DNA from: Pusillimonas sp. TS35
Lineage (GTDB): Bacteria > Pseudomonadota > Gammaproteobacteria > Burkholderiales > Burkholderiaceae_B
DNA length: 64,000 nucleotides
Direction: 5' to 3'
Assembly: GCF_009857885.1 (NCBI RefSeq)
Contig: NZ_WWER01000002.1
Coordinates: forward strand, 372,001-436,000
Part shown: one piece after another, positions 56,805 through 64,000 of the stretch
How positions within the stretch are numbered: position 1 is the first letter of the stretch
How the letters are laid out: every line of letters begins with the position of its first letter
Notes under the pieces: generated by a model
The model's input: the letters and a program-made list of their open reading frames with translations, nothing else
Told to the model about the DNA's origin: nothing
Databases searched by the model: none
Program-made: the position numbers and the translations under genes

Positions 56805-58163
56805 ATGTCCGAGTCTACATTGCAAGGTCACGCGCCCATGTGGGAATCCACCATGTCGGCCAGCGGCGACGCGCGGGGCCGGCGCGGCCGCCCCGACTGG
56901 ACGGATGCGGTTTTCTTCCTGCTGCTTGCCGTTGGCGCTGGGTTTGCCCTGTCGCGCTTTGGCTATGCCATGGATTATTACGAGAAGCTTATCCTGGCAG
57001 GCGCGGTGGTGCTGTTGTCGTGGATGGCCTGGCTATGGCGGCCATTGCGCACGTTAATGGTGGCCAGCGGCCTGAGCGCGCTGTTCGCCATCTGGCTATA
57101 CAGTGCGGGCGGCGCTTTGGATCAGGGCGATATTTCGCGCGCCGAAAACGTGTTCTTCCTCAAGTACCTGTTTTCATCGCAATCGGCCATCCTGTGGATG
57201 TGTGCGCTCTTCGTGCTGGCCACGGTCTGTTATTGGGTCGGGTTCTTTAGCACCACCGCTGCATGGCTGGGTTCGGTTCTCACCTGGGGCGCTGTTTATG
57301 CAGGCACCACCGGTCTGCTTGTGCGTTGGCGCGAAGGCCATCTGCTGGGGCCCGACATCGGCCATATACCGGTCAGCAACCTGTACGAAGTCTTTGTGCT
57401 GTTTGCCCTGATCACTGCTTTGTTCTACTTGTATTATGAACGCCGCTACGCTACCCGCGCACTGGGCGGTTTTGTGCTGATGGTCATCAGTTCGGCGGTG
57501 GTTTTTCTGCTGTGGTATTCATTCACGCGAGATGCTTTCCAGATCCAGCCCTTGGTGCCGGCGCTCAAGAGCTGGTGGATGAAGCTGCATGTGCCTGCCA
57601 ATTTCATTGGCTACGGCACGTTCTCGCTGGCGGCCATGGTGGGCTTTGCCTATCTGGTCAAAGAGCATGGCCAGACGCGTTCACTAGCCAAACTGGTACC
57701 CCTGTTCGTGCTGGGCGCCGTACTGTGCGCCGAACCCATGGTTTTCGGCTCGCGCGAGCTGTCGCCTACGTGGATGCTTTATTTTGGCTTGGGCGCCATT
57801 ATCGTCGGTGCCATCCTGGCGTTGCGCGGCCCGATTTCGGCACGCCTGCCTTCGCTCGAGATACTGGACGACATCATGTACCGCGCTATCGCGGTGGGTT
57901 TTGCCTTTTTTACCATTGCTACTGTGCTGGGGGCGCTGTGGGCAGCAGATGCCTGGGGCACGTACTGGCAATGGGATCCGAAGGAAACCTGGGCGCTGAT
58001 CGTGTGGCTGAACTACGCCGCCTGGCTGCATATGCGCCTGATGAAAGGCCTGCGCGGCACCATGGCGGCCTATTGGGCGTTGGCGGGGCTGCTGGTCACC
58101 AGCTTCGCCTTCCTGGGCGTGAATATGTTCCTGTCGGGCCTGCATTCGTACGGCGAGCTGTAA
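56805..58163 (+). CDS. ccsB: Cytochrome c biogenesis protein CcsA/CcsB (ResC, System II)
   Basis: The heme-handling half of the System II synthase, an inner-membrane protein of 452 residues with about eight hydrophobic segments. The WWD heme motif WGTYWQWDPKETWAL is near residues 384-398, and conserved histidines flank it (for example in KLHVPANFIGYGTFS and AAWLHMRLMKG). It starts nine bases after resB, with GAGAGG before the ATG. No other System II or Ccm genes are in the window, though dsbD is nearby. Confidence 0.95.
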   Translation: MSESTLQGHAPMWESTMSASGDARGRRGRPDWTDAVFFLLLAVGAGFALSRFGYAMDYYEKLILAGAVVLLSWMAWLWRPLRTLMVASGLSALFAIWLYSAGGALDQGDISRAENVFFLKYLFSSQSAILWMCALFVLATVCYWVGFFSTTAAWLGSVLTWGAVYAGTTGLLVRWREGHLLGPDIGHIPVSNLYEVFVLFALITALFYLYYERRYATRALGGFVLMVISSAVVFLLWYSFTRDAFQIQPLVPALKSWWMKLHVPANFIGYGTFSLAAMVGFAYLVKEHGQTRSLAKLVPLFVLGAVLCAEPMVFGSRELSPTWMLYFGLGAIIVGAILALRGPISARLPSLEILDDIMYRAIAVGFAFFTIATVLGALWAADAWGTYWQWDPKETWALIVWLNYAAWLHMRLMKGLRGTMAAYWALAGLLVTSFAFLGVNMFLSGLHSYGEL

Positions 58164-58299
58164 GCAGGCTGGCCCGGGCAGCGTCGGGCCCTACACAGGC
58201 ACGGCTGCGGCCCGTCGCCGGGCCCGGCAAGCCGTTTTGCCGAATCGGTGCCTGATGGATGCCGGTGGATTAGGCCGCGCTTTGGCGGCCCATCGCACC

Positions 58300-59565
58300 T
58301 CAGGGCAGCACGGATTCGTTCTCGAACAGGCTGTCGACCGTTTCACGCGGGCGTACCACGTGCGCCTGATAGCCATCTACCATGACTTCGGCCGCCCGCG
58401 GCCGCGTGTTGTACTGACTGGACATGGTGAATGCATAGGCGCCTGCCGACATGACCGCCAGCAGATCGCCCTGTTGCAGCGCAAGGCTGCGGTCGCGCGC
58501 CAGCCAGTCGCCACTTTCGCACACCGGCCCGACCACGTCGTAAACGGCGGGCTTGGTATCGATGCGCGGCTTGACGGCCTCGACATCGTGCCAGGCTTCG
58601 TACAGCGTGGGGCGGATAAGGTCTGTCATGGCAGCATCGACAATGGCGAAATTCTTGGCGTCGCTGTGCTTGAGGTATTCGACCCGGGTCAATAGCACGC
58701 CGGCGTTACCCACTAGCGAACGGCCAGGCTCCAGCACCAGTTCGAGATGGCCCAGGCTATGGCGGTCGAGCATGGCGAACACCTGCGTGAGCAGCGTCGT
58801 GGGCGAGAGCAGGGTTTCGTCGGTATAGCGGATGCCAATGCCGCCGCCCAGATCCAAGTGGCGGATATGAATGCCTTCGCCGGCAAGGGCCTGGATCAGG
58901 CGGATTAGTTTGTCGAGCGCATCAAGGTAGGGCGCTGCCTCGGTAATTTGCGAGCCGATGTGGCAGTCGAGCCCGACGACCTTCACATTGGACATGCCGG
59001 CTGCACGCCGGTAGACGCGCAGTGCCTCGTCGATGGCAATACCAAATTTGTTTTCTTTCAGGCCGGTGGAGATGTAGGGATGTGTCTGGGCATCGACATC
59101 GGGGTTGACGCGCAGCGACATGGGCGCCACCAGACCCATCTCGCGCGCAACGGCGTCAAGACGTTCGAGCTCGGCTTCGGATTCGACATTGAAGCACTTG
59201 ACGCCCGCCTTGAGCGCCGCCTGCATTTCCCAGACTTGCTTGCCTACACCCGAAAACACCACGCGGGCAGGATCGCCGCCGACGGCCAGCACGCGCGCCA
59301 GCTCGCCGCCCGAGACAATATCGAAACCCGAGCCCAGATTCTTGAACTCGTTCAGCACGGCCAGGTTGGAATTGGCTTTCATACCGTAGCAGACAAGCAC
59401 CTTGCGGCCTTGGGCGGCGTCTTGGTAGGCCTGCCAGGCATCGCGCAATGCCTGGCGCGAATATACATACAGCGGCGTGCCGAACTGGTGGGCAAGCTCT
59501 GTGAGGGGGACGTTTTCGGCGTGCAGGACGCCATTTTGATGCTGGAAGTGCGGAGCGACGGTCAT
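58300..59565 (-). CDS. lysA: Diaminopimelate decarboxylase
   Basis: LysA converts meso-diaminopimelate to lysine with PLP, in the cytoplasm. 421 residues with the Schiff-base lysine K63 in VCYGMKANSNL, the glycine-rich phosphate site LDLGGGIGIRY and the C-terminal VVGPVCESGDWLARDR with the catalytic cysteine and following glutamate. It overlaps lptM by four bases. It converges on ccsA. Confidence 0.97.
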   Translation of the reverse strand: MTVAPHFQHQNGVLHAENVPLTELAHQFGTPLYVYSRQALRDAWQAYQDAAQGRKVLVCYGMKANSNLAVLNEFKNLGSGFDIVSGGELARVLAVGGDPARVVFSGVGKQVWEMQAALKAGVKCFNVESEAELERLDAVAREMGLVAPMSLRVNPDVDAQTHPYISTGLKENKFGIAIDEALRVYRRAAGMSNVKVVGLDCHIGSQITEAAPYLDALDKLIRLIQALAGEGIHIRHLDLGGGIGIRYTDETLLSPTTLLTQVFAMLDRHSLGHLELVLEPGRSLVGNAGVLLTRVEYLKHSDAKNFAIVDAAMTDLIRPTLYEAWHDVEAVKPRIDTKPAVYDVVGPVCESGDWLARDRSLALQQGDLLAVMSAGAYAFTMSSQYNTRPRAAEVMVDGYQAHVVRPRETVDSLFENESVLP

Positions 59566-59801
59566 TGGGTATAGCCGGATGGAGCGGGAGCGGGCTGGGC
59601 CGCGGGTTGTACGGGCGAGGTTTGGACAGAGGATTCAGGCACCACATCGGGCGGCGCGGTGAGTGTTGCGCTGGGCGGTGGTGGAGGCGGGGGCATATAA
59701 AGCGGGCCCTTGTAGCCACAGGCAGCCAGGCCGGCCAGCAAGCCGGCCGCGCCGACATAGCGTACCGTGATCGCGGCCGCGCGGCGGTGCAGGGTAAACA
59801 T
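59562..59801 (-). CDS. lptM: LptM-like small lipoprotein
   Basis: A 79-residue lipoprotein. The signal sequence ends in the lipobox LAAC, followed at once by GYKGPLYMP, the diagnostic sequence of LptM (YifL), which in E. coli assists oxidative maturation of the LptD-LptE LPS translocon. A proline-rich tail (PPPPPPPS then QPAPAPS) follows. It overlaps lysA by four bases; lptM-lysA is a widespread proteobacterial pair. Confidence 0.92.
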   Translation of the reverse strand: MFTLHRRAAAITVRYVGAAGLLAGLAACGYKGPLYMPPPPPPPSATLTAPPDVVPESSVQTSPVQPAAQPAPAPSGYTQ

Positions 59802-59826
59802 GATGGATACTCCGGATTAAAGGATG

Positions 59827-59856
59827 ATTATGCACTGTACGGTGGTGCTTTGTCCT
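59827..59856 (-). promoter_or_regulatory. Predicted promoter of lptM-lysA
   Basis: On the minus strand AGGACA (59856-59851) and CATAAT (59832-59827) are 18 bases apart, 25 bases before the lptM start and just beyond the PBP1A terminator. Confidence 0.5.
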
Positions 59857-59873
59857 GTGGGGAGGGCCGCAAT

Positions 59874-59896
59874 AAAAAAGGCCCGCATCGCGGGCC
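59874..59896 (-). terminator. Intrinsic terminator after the PBP1A gene
   Basis: On the minus strand the stem GGCCCGC / GCGGGCC with a 3-base loop is followed by six U (A-run at 59874-59879), 25 bases after the PBP1A stop. Confidence 0.88.
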
Positions 59897-59920
59897 GGAA
59901 GCCGTGGCGCCGGATCGGCG

Positions 59921-62374
59921 TCAGAAGGGCACGTTTGGCGGCGGTGGAACGTTGCCGCGGCGGCCTAGTTGGTTGAGCAGGTCGCCAATGCCGTCGAGCA
60001 CGCCACCACGACCACCGGTGCCGGGCACAGGGAAGGTATCGACGTCGGACGGCGCGGGCAGGCCGACGCGTGCCACAGCCTGCCCTGGCGGGAACTCCGA
60101 GAAGTAGTAATCGCCGTTGATCTTGCTGAGCCCTTCGGGCATGGGACCGGGCTCTGTGGGCGGCACACGCTTCAGAGCCTCGTGCATATAGCCTGCCCAA
60201 ATCGGCAGTGCGGCACCGCCGCCGGTTTCACCCTGGCCCATGGAGCGCGGCTGATCGAAGCCCATCCAGGCAATGCCGACCAGCTTGGGCGTGAAGCCGG
60301 CAAACCAGGCATCGTTGGAATCGTTGGTAGTGCCGGTCTTGCCACCGATATCGGTGCGTTTGAACTCCCGGCCTACACGTGCGGCGGTGCCGTATTTGGT
60401 CACGCCACGCATCAGGTCGTTCATGACGTAAGCCGTACGCGGGTCGATGACCCGGGCGGCGGCATCGCCGGCAACAACCGGTTTGGCCTGCATGATGACT
60501 TTGCCACTGCTGTCGGTGACGTGATCGATGAGATAGGGCGGAACGCGATAGCCGCCGTTGGCGAATACCGAGAAGGCGCCCGCCAACTGAAGCGGCGTGA
60601 CACTGCCCGCACCCAGTGCCAGTGGCAGCACGGCAGGCTGGCGCTCGCGGTCGAAGCCAAAACGGGTGATGTAGTCTTGCACGTATTTGGGGCCGACCGC
60701 CTGCATGATGCGGATGGACACCATGTTTTTCGATTTGTAGAGCCCTTCGCGCAGCGTCAGCATGGGCTCGTACTTGTTGCCGTAGTTCTTGGGCGTCCAG
60801 GCCTTGGAGCCCGTTTGCGCGGCTGTGAGCATGAAGGGTTCGTCGGAAACCTGCGTTGCCGGCGTCAGGCCGCGTTCGAGCGCCGAGGCGTAGATGAAGG
60901 GCTTGAACGCAGAGCCGGGCTGGCGCCATGCTTGTGTTACGCGATTGAATTTACCCTCGGCGAAGTCGAAGCCGCCCACCATGGATTGGATGGCGCCGTC
61001 TTGCGGGCGCACTGAGACAAATGCCGCCTGGATGGTTGGCATGTTGATGACTTCCCAGTGGTCGCCGTTCTTGTGTACATACACCACCGAGCCGCGCGAA
61101 ATGCGGTACTGCTCCTTGGCGTTCTTGCCCAGGCCGCGGGCGACAATTTTGAGCGCGTCTTTGTCAGTGATCTCGATGATCTCTTTGGCCGAGCGCGCCA
61201 CGCGGATTTTGCTGGGGTTGGCCTCGAGCACCACGGCTGTCAACAGATCGTCGTCGTCGGGGTATTTTTCTTGCAGCCCGTCGATCAGCGCATTGAACTC
61301 TTCGGGCTTGTTTTCAATGCCCGCAGGCAGGTCGATGGTTTCTTCGGGCCCCGGGTACACGGCGCGCCGGGTGTAGTCGAGAATGCCATCACGCACCGAC
61401 TGGTAGGCGGCTTCCTGGTCGGTGGACAGCACCGTGGTATAGACGTTGAAACCGCGTGAATAGATGTTGTCTTGGTATACCGAGTAGAGTAGTTGGCGTG
61501 CCAGCTCGGCGACGTAATCGCCGTGGATGGCATAGCCGCCCGCAGGCGTGCCGGGTGCCGACTTGAGGATGATTTCTTGGTTTTTGGCCTGCTCGTATTC
61601 GGCATCGTTCAGGTAGCCCAGGCTGTGCATGCGGCTGAGCACATAAAGCTGGCGATCACGCGCGCGCTGGAAGCTGGCGATGGGGTTGAGCCGCGACGGG
61701 GCCTTGGGGATGCCGGCCAGCATGGCGGCTTCGGCGGGGGTGATGTCGGCCAACTGCTTGCCGAAGTATGTGCGCGACGCCGCTGCGAACCCGTATGCAC
61801 GATGACCCAGGTAAATCTGGTTCATGTACAGGTCGAGGATCTGGTCTTTGGTGAGCGTGGCTTCGATCTTGAAGGTAAGCAGCAGCTCGTAGAACTTGCG
61901 GGTGTAGGTTTTTTCGGATGACAGGTAGAAATTGCGCGCCACCTGCATGGTGATGGTGCTGGCGCCCTGTGTCTTGGACATGTGGGTAAGGTTGGCCAGC
62001 GCTGCGCGCGCCACGCCGGTCCAGTCGATGCCGCCGTGCTTGTAAAAACTGTCGTCCTCGGCTGCTAGAATGGCCGATTTCATGACATCGGGGATTTCAT
62101 CGAAACGCAGCACGTTGCGTCGCTCTTCGCCGAATTCGCCTATAAGGACTTTGTCGGCCGTATAGATGCGCAGGGGCACCCGGGGACGGTAGTCGATCAT
62201 GGCGCTCAGGTCGGGCAGATTGGGCCATGCGAGCGCCAGCGCAAGCGACAGCAGTAATGCGCCGCAGACGCCTAGCCCCACCACGAAGATGGCCGCCTTG
62301 AACACGAAGCGGCCGATCCATGAATGGGGCGTGCCGGTGCTGTCGTTTTGGGAATTTGTAGAAGAACTCATCAA
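59921..62374 (-). CDS. mrcA: Penicillin-binding protein 1A (bifunctional class A PBP)
   Basis: A peptidoglycan glycosyltransferase/transpeptidase of 817 residues anchored in the inner membrane by one helix (about 25-50, AAIFVVGLGVCGALLLSLAL). The glycosyltransferase has E106 in ILAAEDDSFYKHGGIDW and GASTITMQVARNFYLS. The transpeptidase has nucleophile S488 in GSAFKPFIYA, SKN at 548-550 and K679 in GGKTGTTND. The C-terminal tail is short and Pro/Gly-rich. The start could be the second Met. It is divergent from aroK. Confidence 0.96.
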   Translation of the reverse strand: MMSSSTNSQNDSTGTPHSWIGRFVFKAAIFVVGLGVCGALLLSLALALAWPNLPDLSAMIDYRPRVPLRIYTADKVLIGEFGEERRNVLRFDEIPDVMKSAILAAEDDSFYKHGGIDWTGVARAALANLTHMSKTQGASTITMQVARNFYLSSEKTYTRKFYELLLTFKIEATLTKDQILDLYMNQIYLGHRAYGFAAASRTYFGKQLADITPAEAAMLAGIPKAPSRLNPIASFQRARDRQLYVLSRMHSLGYLNDAEYEQAKNQEIILKSAPGTPAGGYAIHGDYVAELARQLLYSVYQDNIYSRGFNVYTTVLSTDQEAAYQSVRDGILDYTRRAVYPGPEETIDLPAGIENKPEEFNALIDGLQEKYPDDDDLLTAVVLEANPSKIRVARSAKEIIEITDKDALKIVARGLGKNAKEQYRISRGSVVYVHKNGDHWEVINMPTIQAAFVSVRPQDGAIQSMVGGFDFAEGKFNRVTQAWRQPGSAFKPFIYASALERGLTPATQVSDEPFMLTAAQTGSKAWTPKNYGNKYEPMLTLREGLYKSKNMVSIRIMQAVGPKYVQDYITRFGFDRERQPAVLPLALGAGSVTPLQLAGAFSVFANGGYRVPPYLIDHVTDSSGKVIMQAKPVVAGDAAARVIDPRTAYVMNDLMRGVTKYGTAARVGREFKRTDIGGKTGTTNDSNDAWFAGFTPKLVGIAWMGFDQPRSMGQGETGGGAALPIWAGYMHEALKRVPPTEPGPMPEGLSKINGDYYFSEFPPGQAVARVGLPAPSDVDTFPVPGTGGRGGVLDGIGDLLNQLGRRGNVPPPPNVPF

Positions 62375-62470
62375 GGGCGATTTTAAGTCTAACCGCGATC
62401 AGACTATGATTTGCACAACAGGTTTATGTAACCGAGTGATGCTGGAAGGCCGGGACGGGCGGATTGCAAG

Positions 62471-62479
62471 TGGGATAAT
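62471..62479 (+). promoter_or_regulatory. Extended -10 promoter directly before aroK
   Basis: TGG-GATAAT is a TGn-extended -10 ending seven bases before the aroK ATG (62486). The expected transcription start coincides with that ATG, implying leaderless or near-leaderless mRNA. No Shine-Dalgarno sequence is present. Confidence 0.48.
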
Positions 62480-62485
62480 ACACAA

Positions 62486-63070
62486 ATGACTCATTCTTTA
62501 CCTGACGGCGAGGCGGGGCCACAGCGCCAGCCTGCCACACCGGCCGCTAGCTGCCCGATATTTCTGGTTGGCATGATGGGGGCGGGCAAAACCACCATCG
62601 GCCGCCAGCTTGCACGCTTGCTGCATCGCGAGTTCATCGACCTGGATCATGAACTAGAAGCGCGCTGCGGCGTACGGGTTACGCTGATCTTCGACATTGA
62701 AGGCGAAGAAGGGTTCCGCAAACGCGAATCCAGTGTCCTCGAAGAATGCACCCGGCGCCGCGATATCGTACTGGCCACCGGCGGCGGCGCCGTGCTGGCA
62801 CCTGAAAACCGTCGTCATCTCAAAGAGCGCGGGCTGGTCGTGTACCTGCGCGCCAGCGCGGATGAGCTCTATCGTCGTGTGGCGCGCGATCGCAGCCGCC
62901 CCCTGCTCCAGACGGCAGACCCAAAAGCGCGCCTGCGCGAACTGCTGGCTCAGCGCGAGCCCCTTTATGAAAGCGTGGCCCACATTACGGTCGACACCGG
63001 CGACACCCCCGTGGCGCAGATCGCCCGCAACCTGCTTACCTTGCTGCAGCAACATGAGGTCGAAACATGA
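62486..63070 (+). CDS. aroK: Shikimate kinase
   Basis: AroK phosphorylates shikimate in aromatic amino acid synthesis. 194 residues; Walker A GMMGAGKT at 29-36, the substrate-binding [15 protein letters not shown], and the lid region RDRSRPLLQ are typical. The first about 23 residues are an extension to the family start. The ATG has no Shine-Dalgarno site but lies seven bases after an extended -10. It overlaps aroB by four bases (ATGA). Confidence 0.96.
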   Translation: MTHSLPDGEAGPQRQPATPAASCPIFLVGMMGAGKTTIGRQLARLLHREFIDLDHELEARCGVRVTLIFDIEGEEGFRKRESSVLEECTRRRDIVLATGGGAVLAPENRRHLKERGLVVYLRASADELYRRVARDRSRPLLQTADPKARLRELLAQREPLYESVAHITVDTGDTPVAQIARNLLTLLQQHEVET

Positions 63071-64000
63071 TTACCGTGCCTGTTGACACGCCGGGCGGCG
63101 CATATCCCATTCATATCGGTGCAGGCCGGCTCGATGCCCTGGCCCAGAGCATCCCGGCCGATGCTACCGCGATCGCCATCGTCACCAACCCCACCATTGC
63201 TGCGCTGTACGGCACACGTGCCGAGCGTGCCCTGGCGGCCGCGGGCAAGCCGGTGATCCGCATCGAGCTGCCCGATGGCGAAGCCCACAAAGACTGGCAG
63301 ACCCTGAACTTGATCTTCGATGCGCTGCTGCGACACAAGTTCGACCGCAAGGCGGTTCTGGTGGCGCTGGGTGGCGGCGTCATCGGCGACATGTGCGGCT
63401 TCGCGGCCGCCAGCTATATGCGCGGCATCCGCTTCGTCCAAGTGCCCACCACGCTGCTGGCGCAGGTGGACTCCTCGGTGGGCGGCAAAACAGCCATCAA
63501 TCATCCTTTGGGCAAGAACATGATCGGCGCGTTTTATCAGCCGATCGCGGTCGAGATCGATACAGACGTGCTGGCCAGCCTGCCCGCGCGCGAAATCTCC
63601 GCCGGCCTGGCCGAGGTGGTGAAGTATGGCCTGATCATCGACCGCTCGTTTTTCGAGTGGTGCGAGGCAAATGCGGCGGGTATGCGGGCCCTGGAGCCCG
63701 AGGCAATCGCCTATGCCATTCGTCGCTCATGTGAACTCAAGGCTTACGTGGTGTCGCAGGACGAACGCGAATCCGGACTGCGGGCCATTCTCAATCTGGG
63801 CCATACCTTCGGCCATGCGATCGAATCCGGCCTGGGCTATGGCGTATGGCTGCATGGCGAAGCCGTGGGCTGTGGCATGGTTCAGGCTGCGGAACTTTCC
63901 GCGTTGGAGCTGGGTCTGCCGCAGGCCGATGTGCAGCGGGTGCGCGACATGGTGCAGGCCATAGGCTGCCCTGTCTCGCCGCCTGATCTCGGCCTGGCCC
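63067..64000 (+). CDS. aroB: 3-dehydroquinate synthase (partial, runs off the window)
   Basis: AroB makes 3-dehydroquinate from DAHP using NAD and zinc. Translation from ATG 63067 gives [20 protein letters not shown], then [13 protein letters not shown], the NAD motif [15 protein letters not shown] and [20 protein letters not shown], all diagnostic. A zinc-ligand histidine region [14 protein letters not shown] follows. About 311 codons are present and the frame is open at the right edge; the full protein should be about 360 residues. It is coupled to aroK. Confidence 0.97.
   Translation, partial: MITVPVDTPGGAYPIHIGAGRLDALAQSIPADATAIAIVTNPTIAALYGTRAERALAAAGKPVIRIELPDGEAHKDWQTLNLIFDALLRHKFDRKAVLVALGGGVIGDMCGFAAASYMRGIRFVQVPTTLLAQVDSSVGGKTAINHPLGKNMIGAFYQPIAVEIDTDVLASLPAREISAGLAEVVKYGLIIDRSFFEWCEANAAGMRALEPEAIAYAIRRSCELKAYVVSQDERESGLRAILNLGHTFGHAIESGLGYGVWLHGEAVGCGMVQAAELSALELGLPQADVQRVRDMVQAIGCPVSPPDLGLA

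Noticed and set aside
58225-58242. CGGCAA / TTGCCG hairpin between ccsA and lysA
   Set aside because: A short stem without a U-tract; it may help end transcription but cannot be supported alone.

Overview
The window reads as a chromosomal segment of a high-GC betaproteobacterium, most likely family Alcaligenaceae (Bordetella/Achromobacter relatives). Support: the ribosomal protein sequences and gene order, two Bug-type (tripartite tricarboxylate) binding proteins without membrane partners, many LysR regulators, and a backbone order rplQ - cutA - dsbD - hemB/engB - cytochrome c4 - resB - ccsA - lysA/lptM - PBP1A - aroK - aroB. This assignment is an inference from the sequence alone. I see no tRNA, rRNA, transposase, integrase or CRISPR array.

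Layout. 1-1650: tuf-rpsJ, closed by a strong terminator. 1947-8835: accessory block 1, with a one-polypeptide betaine-type ABC importer and a LysR / RraA-like aldolase / aminotransferase / RidA module. 9136-13900: the rest of the S10 operon (rplC to rpsQ), with its own structured leader and a terminator. 14013-29455: accessory block 2, a fatty-acid beta-oxidation island of two convergent operons (LysR | thiolase - FadN-type enzyme - acyl-CoA dehydrogenase; and PsrA-like TetR - thiolase - FadJ-type enzyme - FadL - FadD) plus an aldehyde dehydrogenase. 29894-38865: the spc and alpha operons (rplN to rplQ, including secY, infA, rpmJ, rpoA). 38962-43908: accessory block 3, with a GntR regulator, fumarase-superfamily lyase, Bug protein and class I fumarase. 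43977-46685: cutA-dsbD. 46840-51970: accessory block 4, with LysR, AidB-like acyl-CoA dehydrogenase, Bug protein and CaiB-type CoA transferase. 52126-64000: housekeeping genes for heme synthesis, GTPase EngB, cytochrome c4, System II cytochrome c maturation, lysine, cell wall and shikimate; aroB runs off the end.

How it works together. The housekeeping backbone is translation, secretion and respiration. Four carbon-catabolism cassettes sit at its transcription-unit boundaries, two of them splitting the normally contiguous S10-spc cluster. As a result S10 is made from a tuf-rpsJ unit, L3-S17 from a second unit, and L14 onward from a third; each later unit has an unusual leader. The island at 14-28 kb is nearly self-sufficient for long-chain fatty-acid use (outer-membrane entry, CoA activation, dehydrogenation, hydration/oxidation, thiolysis). 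It appears to be controlled by a PsrA-like repressor with a phased operator array.

The most unusual items are the three-domain fused ABC importer, the operator array at 27791-27835, the juxtaposed beta-oxidation enzymes of opposite domain order, and the candidate fumarate-yielding lyase/fumarase cassette.
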